Origin: Lachnospiraceae bacterium AM48-27BH
Lineage (GTDB): Bacteria; Bacillota; Clostridia; Lachnospirales; Lachnospiraceae
Reading direction: 5' to 3'
NCBI GenBank assembly: GCA_003478355.1
Contig: QUFC01000015.1
Span: 1-64,000 of the forward strand
DNA length: 64,000 nt
Numbering within the stretch: position 1 is the stretch's first letter; each line of letters starts with the position of its first letter. A program made the position numbers and the translations under genes. Positions 55,059 to 64,000 of the stretch are shown here, piece after piece. A model generated the notes under the pieces. It ran no database searches. It was not told where the DNA came from and was given only the letters and a program-made list of their open reading frames with translations.

Positions 55059-55310
55059 ATGACAGATAAGGAATTAAAAACGATCAAAACCATAGCAGAA
55101 TTAGGCAGTATCCAGAAAGCGGCAGTGCAGCTTCAGAAGAATCCTTCTTCCATCAGCCGTATGGTGCACCGGGTGGAGGAGGATCTGGATATCGTGTTAT
55201 TTACCAGAACGCCGGAGGGATTAAAAGCCACTGCAGAAGGTAAGATTTATTTAAAAACTGCAGATGAGATTTTAAAACTTTACGACGCATTACATTCGGA
55301 TCAGCAATAA
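55059..55310 (+). CDS. HTH-only LysR-type protein
   Basis: 83 residues: the whole product is one LysR winged helix, MTDKELKTIKTIAELGSIQK, AAVQLQKNPSSISRMVHRVE and TRTPEGLKATAEGKIYLKTA. The effector domain (200 residues) is missing; a strong terminator begins right at the stop, so it is not a sequencing break. It may be a remnant of a LysR gene or a small dominant DNA-binding protein. Convergent with the full LysR regulator 2, sharing its first residues MTDKEL. Confidence 0.75.
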   Translation: MTDKELKTIKTIAELGSIQKAAVQLQKNPSSISRMVHRVEEDLDIVLFTRTPEGLKATAEGKIYLKTADEILKLYDALHSDQQ

Positions 55311-55357
55311 AAAAGATGCAGACGGCAGAAATTATTCCTGCCCGGTCTGCATCTTTT
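55311..55357. terminator. bidirectional terminator in the convergent LysR ends
   Basis: AAAAGATGCAGAC and GTCTGCATCTTTT with an inner GGCAG/CTGCC stem. It includes the last codons of the reverse-strand LysR gene. Confidence 0.88.
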
Positions 55358-56252
55358 CTTTTAAAATCCGGATAAATTCCTTCGAACAACGGGATAGCGG
55401 ACGATTTTTCGGGTATCCGATCACCAGCTTCCAGGAGGCCTGGAGGTTTTGATCCAGGGGATAACACGCCAGATTGTCGATGCCGGAAAATAAGGTCAGA
55501 TAAGACAGGGGAAGAAAGGTGATCCCCATTCCGGCTGCAGCTAACCGCTTGGCAGTTTCCATATTTTTGGTGGTAAAACGCACATTGGGGTGTATATGTA
55601 ATTGGCTTAAGATCGCATCGATCACCTGACGGAGCTTCTGGCGGCTGGCGATCATCAAAAAAGGTTCCTCCGATAAGGATTTTAGATCATAAATACTGAG
55701 TTCCCGATAGTCCGGAAATTGGTATTTCTGGGCAAAGGAGGCAGGCATGACCAGATAAAAGGGATCATCTGCCAGAGCCTCATACTGGATAGCGGGATCG
55801 GGAGTTTCATAGTGCATGATGGAAAAATCCAGTTTTCCGGAGAGCATCAGTTTGTCCAGCTCTGTGGAATTATTTTCTTTAAAATGAACGGTGATCTCCG
55901 GATAGATCTGACAATAATAAGGGAGAATCCGGGGCAGAAGGTAGGCACCTAAATTAAAGGGAATTCCAAAATTTAAAGTTCCCCGCCGCATCTGGCGGTA
56001 TTCATCCAGTTCCAGGTTCATCTGCTGATAGCAGTCCAGGATTTTTTGGGCAGTTTCCAGATAATGCTTTCCAAAATCGGTAGGAATCAGGCCCGTAAGC
56101 TCCCGATGAAAAATGGGAGTACCAAATTCCTGCTCAACTTTGGAGAGGGATTCGCTTAAAGAGGGCTGGGAGATAAAAAGCTCATTAGCAGCTCTTGTGA
56201 TATTGCCATATTCGGCAATGGTTAGCAGGTAGAGAAGTTCTTTGTCAGTCAT
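55332..56252 (-). CDS. LysR-family transcriptional regulator 2
   Basis: 306 residues. HTH MTDKELLYLLTIAEYGNITR, then AANELFISQPSLSESLSKVE; an effector domain of the CynR/CysB type follows. It is divergent from the isocitrate dehydrogenase-like gene (370 bases between), so it is a candidate regulator of that gene. Confidence 0.9.
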   Translation of the reverse strand: MTDKELLYLLTIAEYGNITRAANELFISQPSLSESLSKVEQEFGTPIFHRELTGLIPTDFGKHYLETAQKILDCYQQMNLELDEYRQMRRGTLNFGIPFNLGAYLLPRILPYYCQIYPEITVHFKENNSTELDKLMLSGKLDFSIMHYETPDPAIQYEALADDPFYLVMPASFAQKYQFPDYRELSIYDLKSLSEEPFLMIASRQKLRQVIDAILSQLHIHPNVRFTTKNMETAKRLAAAGMGITFLPLSYLTLFSGIDNLACYPLDQNLQASWKLVIGYPKNRPLSRCSKEFIRILKEKMQTGQE

Positions 56253-56460
56253 GCGAAAGAGGCTCCTTTAGAATCAGATGTGGAGGGCAAAGCAGTGGGG
56301 TGCTGAATGGCAGCAAGCAACTGTTCTGCAGTTGAATTTGGCTGCAATGGTATGGGTGATGTTTCTGGAGCTGTTTGTGGATATGAGAAGTGCTCCTTGT
56401 TCACTCCCCTTATTATATCAGAAAAGAAAATGGAACACAAACAGAACCTGATCCGCTAAT

Positions 56461-56606
56461 GAGGTTCGAAAAGACGGATTAATGGTGCATTTTTCCTATG
56501 GGAGATCTGATCATTTTTGTATTTTACCTATGAATAGGAATGCGTTACAATCATGTCAGAAAGAAAAACAAGGCGGCCTTGCACTTGATAAAAATTCATC
56601 AAAAGC
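56461..56606 (+). other. upstream region of the isocitrate dehydrogenase-like gene
   Basis: CCTATGAATAGG-like dyad ACCTATGAATAGGAAT near 56525 and a TTACAAT -10-like hexamer near 56545. This could be a LysR site and promoter. The region 56253-56460 shows no gene; a short reverse ORF there looks random. Confidence 0.4.
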
Positions 56607-56621
56607 ATGGAGGAAAATGTT

Positions 56622-57794
56622 ATGGAAGCAAACATGAAAAGCATCAAAGCAGCACAGGAAAAGTTTGGAGAACTGATCCAGTCCGAATTTGAGCGGATTG
56701 AGAGAATGAAAGCCGATCAGGAAGTCACCGATTTTTCTAAACTGGATAAGATCGTGGTTGGCGTTCTGCCGGGCGATGGCATTGGCCCGATCATCATGAA
56801 GGAGGCACTGAAGGTATTAAATAATCTTTTGGCACCGGAGATCGCCAGTGGTCATGTGGAGCTGCGTGTCATTGAAGGAATGACGATTGAGAATCGTGCA
56901 GCCAAGCTGCAGAGCCTTCCGGATGATGTATTTGAGGAGATCAAGAAATGCAACGTCATCATCAAAGGACCGATGGTAACCCCTCGTGCGGGCGAGCCAT
57001 GGCCGAACCTGGTATCTGCCAACAGCCTGTTACGCCGTGGCCTGGAGTTATTTGCAGCGGTTCGTCCAATCCGGATTCCAGATAAGAACATTGACTGGAC
57101 CTTCTTCCGTGAGAACATCGAGGGCGAGTATATCTGGGGCAATAAAGGAATCCAGGTCAATGATGATCTGGCTGTGGATTTCAAGGTTCAGACAGCCCAG
57201 GGCAGCGAGCGGATTGCCAGGGCAGCCTTTGAGTATGCAAGAAAGAACGGCAAGAAAAATGTCACGGTTGTAACCAAAGCTAATATCGTCAAACTGGCAG
57301 ACGGAAACTTTATCAAAGCAGTCCGTAAAGTGGGCGAGGAGTATCCGGAGATCGAGATTCAGGAGCGTCTGGTGGATGCCATGTGTGCCAAGATGCTAGA
57401 TCCGGAATTCAACAAAGGAATCGAAGTGATCGTTCTTCCAAACCTGTACGGCGATATCGTAACGGATGTGGCAGCAGAGCATCAGGGTGGTTTAGGAACT
57501 GCTTCTTCCTCCAATATCGGCAACAAATATGCGATGTTTGAGGCAATTCACGGAACGGCTCCGTTCTTAATGAGCCACGGCAGAGGCAATTACGCAGATC
57601 CATGCTCTCTGATTCGTGCAGCAGGCATGCTGATGGCACACATCGGATACGGCGACCGGAAAGAGATCCTGGACAAAGCTCTGGATATCTGTACGATCAC
57701 GGAGAAAAAACTGGTGGTCACTACGGATGTGGATGGTGCAACCGCAGCAGAATTTACCGATTATCTGATCGATACCATCAACCGTATGAAATAA
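56622..57794 (+). CDS. isocitrate/isopropylmalate-family dehydrogenase
   Basis: 390 residues. A 45-residue leader precedes KIVVGVLPGDGIGPIIMKEA; then NSLLRRGLELFAAVRPIRIP, FFRENIEGEYIWG, the metal Asp in LYGDIVTDVAAEHQGGLGTA, and IHGTAP. Beta-decarboxylating dehydrogenase; near an aconitase, isocitrate is the likely substrate (isocitrate to 2-oxoglutarate). The coenzyme is not fixed by eye. The start at 56622 is set by GGAGG; the ATG at 56607 overlaps that site. No citrate synthase or leu genes are close. A terminator follows. Confidence 0.87.
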   Translation: MEANMKSIKAAQEKFGELIQSEFERIERMKADQEVTDFSKLDKIVVGVLPGDGIGPIIMKEALKVLNNLLAPEIASGHVELRVIEGMTIENRAAKLQSLPDDVFEEIKKCNVIIKGPMVTPRAGEPWPNLVSANSLLRRGLELFAAVRPIRIPDKNIDWTFFRENIEGEYIWGNKGIQVNDDLAVDFKVQTAQGSERIARAAFEYARKNGKKNVTVVTKANIVKLADGNFIKAVRKVGEEYPEIEIQERLVDAMCAKMLDPEFNKGIEVIVLPNLYGDIVTDVAAEHQGGLGTASSSNIGNKYAMFEAIHGTAPFLMSHGRGNYADPCSLIRAAGMLMAHIGYGDRKEILDKALDICTITEKKLVVTTDVDGATAAEFTDYLIDTINRMK

Positions 57795-57796
57795 TG

Positions 57797-57844
57797 AAAA
57801 GAAGAACATTCAGGCTGAATCGAAAGCTTGGATGTTCTTCTTTT
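57797..57844 (+). terminator. terminator of the dehydrogenase gene
   Basis: AAAAGAAGAACAT and ATGTTCTTCTTTT pair around about 20 bases holding a weaker inner stem. Confidence 0.7.
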
Positions 57845-57856
57845 ATGTTGGGAAAA

Positions 57857-58714
57857 TTAGGAGGCTGAGGCGTAAAGGGCTTCTAAAAATAATTGCACCT
57901 GTGGGAGCAATCCATAATCATCCCGATATAACACATAGGTACTCCGGATAAAGGGAGATCCATCGTCCATATACAGATCTTCGATGTATCCGTCAAAATC
58001 ACCGAGGCAGATCCGGGGCAGAATGCACCAGCCGAGTCCGTAACGGGCCATTTCCTTACAGGTATCGATGTTGTCAATCCAGAGACTTGGCCGGATCTGC
58101 CTTAGATCATGTTCTGTCAGCCACATCTGGATGCGGGCGGTCAGGTTGGAATCGGTATGTCTTCCGATATAAGAGTATTCGTTTAATGGCCGCCCCTTGT
58201 TTTCCATACTGCATACAAAGCACATAGGCTCGGTGGAGATCAAATGGCAGGCCTCATCCCATGGAAACTGGCCACGCAGGATCGCGATGGAGATTTCATC
58301 CTGGTTTAAAAGCTGAAAAAGCTGCTTGCTCTGACCGGTGGTAATCTGGACATCCACATCCGGGTACTTGTCGGTATATTCCTTCAAAATAGCAGGAAGC
58401 CGGTAATGGGAATAATTTAAGGAAGAACCAAGACGCAGGGTTCCGCAGATCTTGTTCTGGCTGGCCAGAGCCTGCTCTTTTAGACGACTGGTATTTAATA
58501 GGATTTCTTTCGCATAGGGAATGATACTTTCTCCAGATGGAGTGAGGATCACTCCCTTTTTTGATCGGAGAAATAAAGGGCATTTCAGTTCTTCCTCCAT
58601 CTTCTGAATCCGCTTGGTGATGGCAGGCTGGGTTAAAAAGAGGCGGCTGGCAGTTTTTGTGATATTTTTGGTTTCATTTAAATCTAAGAGTAATTCATAA
58701 TCTTTTTCATCCAT
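57857..58714 (-). CDS. LysR-family transcriptional regulator 3
   Basis: 285 residues. HTH MDEKDYELLLDLNETKNITK, then TASRLFLTQPAITKRIQKME; the effector domain is normal. It is divergent from the PrpF-like operon (138 bases between), with two dyads in the gap. The arrangement matches E. coli ybhD divergent from ybhHIJ, so it is the probable activator of the operon. Confidence 0.9.
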   Translation of the reverse strand: MDEKDYELLLDLNETKNITKTASRLFLTQPAITKRIQKMEEELKCPLFLRSKKGVILTPSGESIIPYAKEILLNTSRLKEQALASQNKICGTLRLGSSLNYSHYRLPAILKEYTDKYPDVDVQITTGQSKQLFQLLNQDEISIAILRGQFPWDEACHLISTEPMCFVCSMENKGRPLNEYSYIGRHTDSNLTARIQMWLTEHDLRQIRPSLWIDNIDTCKEMARYGLGWCILPRICLGDFDGYIEDLYMDDGSPFIRSTYVLYRDDYGLLPQVQLFLEALYASAS

Positions 58715-58749
58715 AAGTAAGATTCCTCATCTAAAAACATTCCATTTGG

Positions 58750-58802
58750 TTATCGAAGTTGATAAAATTCTACCATTTTACATTATGAATATCAAGTGAT
58801 AT
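58750..58802. promoter_or_regulatory. paired dyads in the LysR3/prpF-like intergenic region
   Basis: TTATC-N6-GATAA (58750-58765) and ATATCA-AG-TGATAT (58789-58802). LysR regulators typically use two such sites in divergent promoters. Assignment is inference. Confidence 0.5.
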
Positions 58803-58852
58803 TGTATAGTTAACAAGAAAAAGTGATAAAAAACCGAGAGGAGTTATGAAGT

Positions 58853-59977
58853 ATGTACATGAAAAAATATCCATGTGTTTACATGAGAGGCGGTACCAGC
58901 AAAGCAGTATTTTTCCATGAGAAGGATCTTCCAAAGGATCAGAGTTTGTGGGATGAGATCTTTTTAAAGGTCATGGGAACTCCGGATGTAAAGCAGATTG
59001 ATGGAATGGGCGGAACCGTATCTTCTACCAGCAAGATTGCGATTATTTCTCCATCCGACCGGGAAGATGTGGATGTGAATTACACCTTTAAGCAGGTGGA
59101 TATCGTGATTCCGAGAGTGGACGGCAGTGCCAACTGTGGAAATATCTCTTCGGCGGTGGGACCATTTGCCATTGATGAAGGACTGGTAAAGGCAGTGGAG
59201 CCGATCACGGTGGTCCGGGTGTTAAACACGAATACTAATAAGATCATTGAGGAGCATGTCCGGGTTCAGGATGGTCATGCCATGGTACATGGAGATGAGG
59301 TGATCAAGGGGGTTCCGGGAACTGGTTCCAGGATCGATATGTATTTTGAAGATCCGGCTGGTTCCAAGACAGGAAAATTGTTCCCTACCGGAAATAAGAG
59401 AGATATCTTTGACGTTCCGGATTATGGAAAAATTGAAGTCACCGTTTTAGACTGTTCCAATCCGATGGTATTTATCCGGGCAAAAGACTTAGGAATCCAG
59501 GGAACAGAGTTGGTGGAATTAAACCAGAACAAAGATGTCATGGAGCATATTGAACGGATTCGCTGCATCGCCGCTCTTAAGTGTGGTTTTGTGGAAAAAT
59601 GGGAGGATGCCAGAACAAAATCTACTTCCGCACCAAAGGTATCCATCATTTCTGAACCACAGGATTACATCGATATGGATAAAAATGAGGTGAAAGCAGA
59701 ATCTATGGATATCTGCTGCCGGGCAATTTCCGTGGGAGCTCTTCATAAGGCATATCCGATGACCGTGGCTGTCGGAACCGGAGCAGCCGCAAGAATTCCT
59801 GGAACGATTGTGAATGAAATTGCAAAACCAGCACCAGATCAGGATATCATCAAAATCGGTCATTCCAGTGGTGTGACGGAGGTGGATGTCAAGATGGATG
59901 GTGAAAAAGTGATTAAGGGTGGTGTTACCAGAACTGCCCGCCGGATCATGGACGGATATGTTTATGTGAGAGATTAA
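58853..59977 (+). CDS. PrpF/YbhH-family isomerase (methylaconitate or aconitate isomerase-like)
   Basis: 374 residues of the diaminopimelate-epimerase fold. Features: PCVYMRGGTSKAVFFHEKDL, GGTVSSTSKIAII, the conserved Cys in VDGSANCGNISSAVG, and a late GHSSGV segment (KIGHSSGVTEVDVK). PrpF isomerises 2-methylaconitate; relatives shift the double bond of trans-aconitate, oxalomesaconate or methylitaconate. First gene of a PrpF-YbhJ-PrpD-CitMHS operon; a tricarboxylate or alkylated aconitate is the expected substrate. GAGAGGAGTT precedes the ATG. An ATG two codons later is an alternative start. Confidence 0.9.
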   Translation: MYMKKYPCVYMRGGTSKAVFFHEKDLPKDQSLWDEIFLKVMGTPDVKQIDGMGGTVSSTSKIAIISPSDREDVDVNYTFKQVDIVIPRVDGSANCGNISSAVGPFAIDEGLVKAVEPITVVRVLNTNTNKIIEEHVRVQDGHAMVHGDEVIKGVPGTGSRIDMYFEDPAGSKTGKLFPTGNKRDIFDVPDYGKIEVTVLDCSNPMVFIRAKDLGIQGTELVELNQNKDVMEHIERIRCIAALKCGFVEKWEDARTKSTSAPKVSIISEPQDYIDMDKNEVKAESMDICCRAISVGALHKAYPMTVAVGTGAAARIPGTIVNEIAKPAPDQDIIKIGHSSGVTEVDVKMDGEKVIKGGVTRTARRIMDGYVYVRD

Positions 59978-60050
59978 TTTGGCGAGTCTGTATGCTATCC
60001 TGGTGGCCAGTGACCACAGGATAGCAGGCGAAATAGAAAAGGAGGATATT

Positions 60051-62314
60051 ATGGTAACCTTACATGAAGGAAAACAGTACATATTAAATAATGAAAGAAT
60101 TGCTTCACCAGAGGAGACAGCACAGTTATCGGAGGAAGAAGGAAGAAAACAGACCTTGACCTATCAGATCATGGAAGCTCACAATCATTCCGGCAATATG
60201 GAGCATCTTCAGATCCAGTTTGATTCCATGGGTGTTTATGATAACACTTATGTAGGAATTTTGCAGACAGCTTACGCCAGTGGTTTAAAGGAATTTCCGA
60301 TGCCCTGTGTATTTACCAACTGTCATAACTGTCTGTGTGCAGTCGGTGGAACCATCAATACGGATGTTCACAAATACGCAGAGTCTGCCTGCAAAAAGTC
60401 CGGTGGTATCTTCGTTCCGCCTCACGAGGCAGTCATTCACCAGTATATGCGTGAGATGATCGTGAAATCCGGCGGTATGTCGATCGTTTCTGATTCCCAT
60501 ACCCGTTATGGCACCCAGGGCTCTGTATCCATCGGAGAAGGCGGTCCAGAGTTAGCTAAAGCAATGCTGGGAAAATATTATGAGATTGATTATCCGGAAG
60601 TGATTGCAGTCTTTTTGACTGGAGCACCAAAACCGTGGGTTGGCCCGATGGATGTGGCGTTAAGTATCATCGGCAAGGTATTTAAGAATAACTTTGTAAA
60701 AAATAAAGTGTTAGAGTTTATCGGACCTGGCGTTGGCAGCATGTCCATGGATTTCAGAAATGGTATTGATACCATGACAACAGAATCTGCATGTCTGTCT
60801 TCGGTTTGGGCAACGGATGATAAGGTGAAGGAATATTTTGAGATTCACAAACGTCCACAGGATTTCAAACGCCTTCAGCAAGGAGATGCAGCCTGCTATG
60901 ACGGAGTGGTAGAGATTAACCTGGATACCATTGTTCCGATGATTGCCCTTCCATTCCATCCAAGCAACGCCTACCCGTTAGCGGATGTGATCGCAGATCC
61001 GGAGAAATATCTGGGAATGGTAGAAGAGGAAGCCAAGAGAGTTTTTGAAAATAATAAAGACATTCATTTAGACCTTCGTTCCAAAATTCACAATGGAAAG
61101 ATCAAAGTGGATCAGGCGGCAATCGCAGGCTGTGCAGCAGGTTCCTTTGAAAATATTTATGCAGTAGATCAGATTGCCCAAAAGTTAGACAAAGGACTGG
61201 GAACCTTCCCATTTAATATTTACCCGGCTTCTCAGCCGATCATGTATGAGTTAAATAAGATCGGTGTCTTAAATGACTTGATGAACTATGGAGTCCGTGT
61301 AAAAACTGCGTTCTGTGGTCCATGTTTGGTGCTTCCGATGCTCCTGGCAATAACGATTTCTGTATCCGCCACAGCACCAGAAACTTCCCAAACCGAGAAG
61401 GCTCCAGTCCAGCCGGTGGCCAGATTGCTTCGGTAGCACTGATGGATTCCAAGTCCATTGCAGCAACAGCATTTAATGGTGGATATTTAACCTCCGCAGA
61501 AGAGTGTCCGGTGGTATTTACAACACCTGCGTATGAGTTTAACGAGCACATTTACGATAATATTGTATACAACGGCTACAAAAAGGCAGAGCCTGAGACA
61601 GAGCTGGTTTATGGTCCAGCCATCAAAGACTGGCCAAAGATGTGTGCACTGACAGATAATCTGCTGCTGCAGGTTGCCAGTGTGATCCGGGATGAAGTGA
61701 CCACCACCGATGAGCTGATTCCGTCTGGAGAAACTGCTTCTTACCGCTCCAATCCGTATAAGATCTCAGAATATACGTTAATTAGGAAAGATCCGGAATA
61801 TGTCGGCAGAGCAAAAGCAGTCCAGGTTTATGAAAAGGCAAGAATTGCAGGAGATACACAGAAAACAGCAGAAATTTATCAGGTTTTAAAAGCAGCAGGT
61901 GTGAATGCTCCGACAGAAGAACTGATGAAAACGACTGGAATTGGTTCTATTTTGTATGCGAAACGTCCAGGCGATGGTTCTGCCCGCGAATACGCAGCAA
62001 GCTGTCAGAAGGTACTTGGCGGTCTTGCCAATATCTGTATCGAATATGCTACCAAGCGTTACAGAAGTAACTGTGTGAACTGGGGTATGCTGCCATTTAC
62101 TTATCCGGATGACAGCATCAATTTGGAAGTCGGAGAGTACATCTATCTTCCAGGAATTCGCAAAGCGGTAGAAGATGGAGCTACCAGGGTAAATGCCGTG
62201 ATCATCGGAAAAGATGGAACCACCAGAACCATGGAGCTTCAGTTAAACGGAGTGACTGAGGCAGAAAAGAAGGTGCTGTTAGCAGGCAGCCTGATCAATT
62301 CTTATCGGGAGTAA
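60051..62314 (+). CDS. YbhJ-like aconitase-superfamily hydratase (apparent frameshift)
   Basis: About 754 residues when joined; E. coli YbhJ has a very similar length. Iron-sulfur and substrate motifs: VFTNCHNCLCAVGGTINTD, SDSHTRYGTQGSVSIGEGGP and CGPCFGASDAPGNNDFCIRH (restored), then STRNFPNREGSSPAGG. At about 61325 TGTTTGGTG should have one more T; this joins the frames 59979-61436 and 61322-62314. YbhJ is an uncharacterised hydratase, so hydration of an aconitate-like acid is inferred. The start at 60051 is set by AAAGGAGG. The swivel domain is at the C-terminal end. Confidence 0.9.
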
Positions 62315-62322
62315 GAAGGAAA

Positions 62323-63731
62323 ATGGAAGAGACAACCAATAAATCCGAGCTCCGAAAACTAGCAGAATTTATCCATGATCTGACCTGGGAGGCACTTCCG
62401 GAAGAGGTACGAAACACCGTACCTCTCCGGGTGCTGGATCTGGTCAGTGTGGCAGTCGGAGCGGTTCATGATCCATTGGTAGAGCAGGCCAGGGAAGCAC
62501 TTTCTAGTCTGTTTGGAAGCGAAAATGGAAAAGCAAAGATCTGGGGAGAGAATGGCAATTATCCGCCGGTGCCGGCAGCCATGATCAATGCCATGCATGC
62601 CCATACATTGGAACTGGATGATGTACACACGGCATCCAAAACCCATGGCAGTGCCAGTCTGATTCCAGCGGCCTGGGCTTGTGCCAGGCACTGGGGAAAA
62701 GTGGAAAGGAATTCCTTCTGGCAGTGGTCTGTGGTTATGAGACCGTGAACCGTGTAGGCATGGCATTTGGCGTATCGAGTCACCGGAACAGGGGCTGGCA
62801 CGCAACAGCGACCTGCGGAGTGTTCGGATGTGCCGCTGCCTGTGCGAAGTTATTAAATCTGGATACGGATCAGATCGTATCAGCTCTGGGAATGGCAGGA
62901 ACCCAGTCCAGTGGTGTGTGGGCATTTTTAGGAGATGGTTCAAACTGCAAGGTTCTTCACACAGCGAGGGCAGCAGCGGATGGTATGGAGGCAGCTTTCC
63001 TGGCCAAAGCTGGTATGACCGGACCAGAGCACATTTTTGAAGCGAAGGACGGCGGTCTGTTAACTGCCATGTCAGATGGCGGTGATCTGAAAAAGCTGTC
63101 AGCGGGGCTTGGAACGGTTTATGAAATTCTGAATATGGACATGAAGCCTTATCCCTGCTGTCGAAGTGCCCATGGTGTGATTGATGCAGCGTTTGAGATC
63201 CGGAAAGAGCTTTTAAAAAAGGCAGATCTGGAGCGGACCAGCCTGGAAAAACAGATTGCGGATATCAGACAGGTTCAGATTGAGACATATCTGGTGGGCT
63301 ATAAACAGTGTGCGGTCAGCGAAGGATGCTTAAATCCCAAAACCACACTGGATGCTAAGTTTTCAACGCCTTATGCGGCGGCGGCAGCACTTTTATATGG
63401 AAAGATATCGATGAAAGAATTTGAGTTGGAGGTGGTAGAAGGCACAGAAATTCAAAGATTGCTTCATAAAGTTCATGTGGAACCTGCAGATGAGTTTACA
63501 AAACAGTATCCGAAACATTGGGGATGCAGGATGAAGGTATTGCAGCAGGATGGAACGGGGTATGAGAAAGAGATCCGTGATCCATCGGGAAGTATCGCCC
63601 GGCCTTTAACGACAAAGCAGGCAATGAAAAAAGCAGAGGAATTTCTGCACGAAAGTTATCCGGGAGAAGAACAGGTAAAAATCAGGGAAATTTTGAATCT
63701 GGAGGAGAAAGAGACTCTTCCAAACATGTAA
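62323..63731 (+). CDS. MmgE/PrpD-family protein (apparent frameshift)
   Basis: About 469 residues. The first part has RVLDLVSVAVGAVHDPLVEQ, NAMHAHTLELDDVHTASKTH and GSASLIPAAWACA; after this the frame is lost at about 62684. One added C gives ACAQALGKSGKEFLLAVVCG and then YETVNRVGMAFG in the downstream frame. The family includes 2-methylcitrate dehydratase PrpD and cis-aconitate decarboxylase, so acids of the citrate/aconitate type are likely; some members are epimerases. It starts nine bases after the YbhJ-like gene. GAAGGAAA precedes the ATG. Confidence 0.9.
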
Positions 63732-63746
63732 AAGGGGGATTTGCAT

Positions 63747-64000
63747 ATGTTAGCACTAATTGGTTTTACACTGATGATTGTTTTGATGTTTGTATTGATC
63801 AAAGAAAAGATGGCACCGCCGCTGGCATTTATCCTGTTGCCGATCATCGCGGCTGCATTGGCTGGTTTCGGCGTGACAGAGATTTCAGAATTCATCAAAA
63901 CCGGCATGAAAACCATGATGAGTACGGCTATTCTGTTTATTTTTTCCATTTCATATTTTACCTTGATGTCGGATGCAGGGTTATTTGATCCGATCATTGA
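63747..64000 (+). CDS. CitMHS-family citrate/tricarboxylate transporter, 5' part
   Basis: The first 84 residues are inside the window; the gene runs off the end. MLALIGFTLMIVLMFVLIKE, PPLAFILLPIIAAALAGFGV and ILFIFSISYFTLMSDAGLFD resemble the N-terminus of CitMHS (metal-citrate:H+ symporters). AAGGGGG precedes the ATG, 15 bases after the PrpD-like stop. As the fourth gene of the operon it probably brings in the substrate. Its completeness cannot be judged. Confidence 0.75.
   Translation, partial: MLALIGFTLMIVLMFVLIKEKMAPPLAFILLPIIAAALAGFGVTEISEFIKTGMKTMMSTAILFIFSISYFTLMSDAGLFDPII

Overview
The window looks like a chromosomal segment of a Gram-positive anaerobe of the Clostridia, most likely Lachnospiraceae. 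The signs are clostridial gene content (ispF-cysS-mrnC-rlmB order, CIRCE-controlled groESL, GlnRS, MocR regulator, DUF6106-guaB, DUF3793-flavodoxin, feoA-feoA-feoB with a Cys-rich FeoB partner), sigma-A-type TTGACA-17-TATAAT promoters, strong AGGAGG ribosome binding sites and moderate GC. No species is claimed.

Layout. 1-4.7 kb: tail of a YitT-type membrane protein, a lipid kinase, then ispF, cysS, mrnC and rlmB in a tight operon. 4.9-10.2 kb: a DUF4397 protein, tRNA-Thr(GGT), glnS, a MocR-type PLP regulator and a YtxH-like protein. 10.3-14.7 kb: CIRCE-groES-groEL, a small membrane protein and guaB. 14.8-23.2 kb: accessory genes: an AAA-ATPase/nuclease protein, a Fur-box-controlled hemerythrin, a Y-family polymerase with a YolD partner and a fused ATPase remnant, DUF1846 and nitroreductase, and DUF3793-flavodoxin behind a long structured leader. 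23.6-29.5 kb: a GntR-controlled cassette (cysteine desulfidase-like CyuA, YfcC transporter, M20 amidohydrolase) with different codon choice, followed by an IS1182-type transposase remnant. 29.7-43.8 kb: glycerate kinase, then metal and ion homeostasis: znuACB-ktrBA, metY, feoA-feoA-feoB and accessories, a mini-Fur, and two G3E GTPases. 43.9-49.9 kb: envelope genes (deacetylase, D,D-carboxypeptidase, GT2), an orphan binding protein and a SIS-domain protein. 50-64 kb: a tricarboxylate-metabolism locus with three LysR regulators and an HTH-only LysR: aconitase, 2HCT carrier, hydrolase, isocitrate dehydrogenase-like enzyme, and a PrpF/YbhJ/PrpD/CitMHS operon cut by the window edge.

Two themes cross the whole window. 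First, about a dozen conserved genes are broken by frameshifts. Nearly all can be mended by restoring one base, usually in a short run of identical bases. This points to sequence errors rather than decay, so these genes are annotated as single genes. Second, several families of short structured repeats lie between genes: a 27-nt hairpin with an invariant loop and covarying stem that usually sits just upstream of a start codon, a composite repeat of about 130 nt ending in a terminator-like hairpin, and a 31-nt hairpin. Iron genes share a GTTAG-N6-CTAAC operator. The most interesting points for follow-up are the 27-nt hairpin family, the shared iron operator, and the tricarboxylate locus that resembles the uncharacterised E. 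coli ybhHIJ set.
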